Assembly: GCA_947396885.1 (NCBI GenBank)
Contig: OX377204.1
Location: forward strand, 87,802,728 to 87,866,727
Length of the DNA stretch: 64,000 nucleotides
Reading direction: 5' to 3'
Origin: Heligmosomoides polygyrus polygyrus
Lineage: Eukaryota > Nematoda > Chromadorea > Rhabditida > Heligmosomidae
A program made the translations under genes and the position numbers. Below, one piece after another: positions 63,521 through 64,000 of this stretch (positions within the stretch are counted from its first letter, which is position 1; every line of letters begins with the position of its first letter). The notes beneath the pieces were generated by a model. The model had not been told where the DNA came from. It did not search any database and saw only the letters and a program-made list of their open reading frames with translations.

Positions 63521-64000
63521 GAACTATTCCCCACTGTTTATCTGTTTTATGTTTTCATGTTCCATTTTCTACTGCAAGTGCTATAATTACTACGGTTGCC
63601 TACGCGAGCCTAACACGTAAATTGGTATAACTGTCTCTGATAATAATTGAAATCCGTTTAGGATCTCTAATGTACCACGATCAGTGTACGCGGCGCTGTC
63701 AAACGTACAGGTATGATGAATTTTGTTTGTCTCTAAAAGAAAGGGTAAAGTGAAATGAGAATAGGGGTCAGCTCGTCTTGCTTTCACGATCGAATTCGCA
63801 TTCTTAAAACAAATTGTTATTGCATGTGTACGTTATGTCGCTTTGCAAGCAACTCGGTCACTCCTAGGAGTCTGCCCACACTCTTACATTCAAAGGCCCA
63901 TGTCGCGAAAATGAGCACCGTTGGGTGGTGGGAACGCGCCAACCAATCACAGCGTAAGGTCATCCAGACAGATCGTGAATGGTCGGTTCTCTGATTGGCT
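63521..64000. other. No feature recognised
   Basis: Open frames at 63590-63994 lack domains and splice support. Further nphp-4 exons would be expected to the right. Confidence 0.35.

Overview
This is a eukaryotic window, most likely from a clade V parasitic nematode of the hookworm type. That placement is inferred from short introns (56-66 bp among them) with TTTCAG/TTTAG acceptors, one host gene split into many small exons, and decayed RTE, CR1-like, Penelope-like and Tc1/mariner elements of the sort common in such genomes. There are no bacterial operons, no CRISPR array and no rRNA. Nothing was searched against a database: family names rest on motifs and remembered protein families.

Layout. 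(1) 372-18101 is one satellite array of about 36 monomers of roughly 470-505 bp, in two interleaved types (A and B) and with higher-order repetition in its right half. Read on the minus strand, each monomer looks like a tiny two-exon gene: an ATG in GCCATGG context, a GTAAGG donor, a ~104-bp intron, a TTAG acceptor that joins in frame to a conserved small ORF, and an AATAAA signal. (2) 18.4-21.9 kb is a broken CR1/jockey-like LINE on the minus strand. (3) 22.4-31.2 kb is a nested mobile-element complex. A 4.5-kb element with TATACC termini, ATTCGAA-rich ends and an 8-bp target duplication sits inside a minus-strand RTE 3' end. It contains a foldback element with long inverted arms carrying tRNA-like sequence, and one arm is interrupted by a Tc1-like copy. 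A decayed RTE LINE follows. (4) 31.5-43.7 kb is transposon debris: a Penelope-type GIY-YIG domain fragment, a YMDD reverse transcriptase nested in a 5'-truncated RTE, a second tRNA-like foldback, two mariners with clear TIRs and TA duplications, and fragments of a second RTE family.

(5) From 44152 to at least 60216 the plus strand carries the 5' half of a host gene that I identify as nephrocystin-4 (nphp-4), a ciliary transition-zone protein. Twelve exons join with consistent phases into about 550 codons; the 3' half lies beyond the window or in unrecognised exons. Its introns hold an almost complete but broken RTE LINE with a 137-bp MITE inside it, a second RTE-type 3' end, many copies of a tRNA-derived SINE, foldbacks and a minisatellite-rich Helitron-like element. 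(6) 60.2-64 kb has a 652-bp foldback, more SINE copies, a minisatellite and a 67-bp GC-rich hairpin.

The only gene in the window with strong evidence of cellular function is nphp-4. The most unusual object is the micro-gene satellite, where a splice-compatible reading frame recurs in many monomers. The rest records repeated, nested insertions whose order can be read from target duplications.
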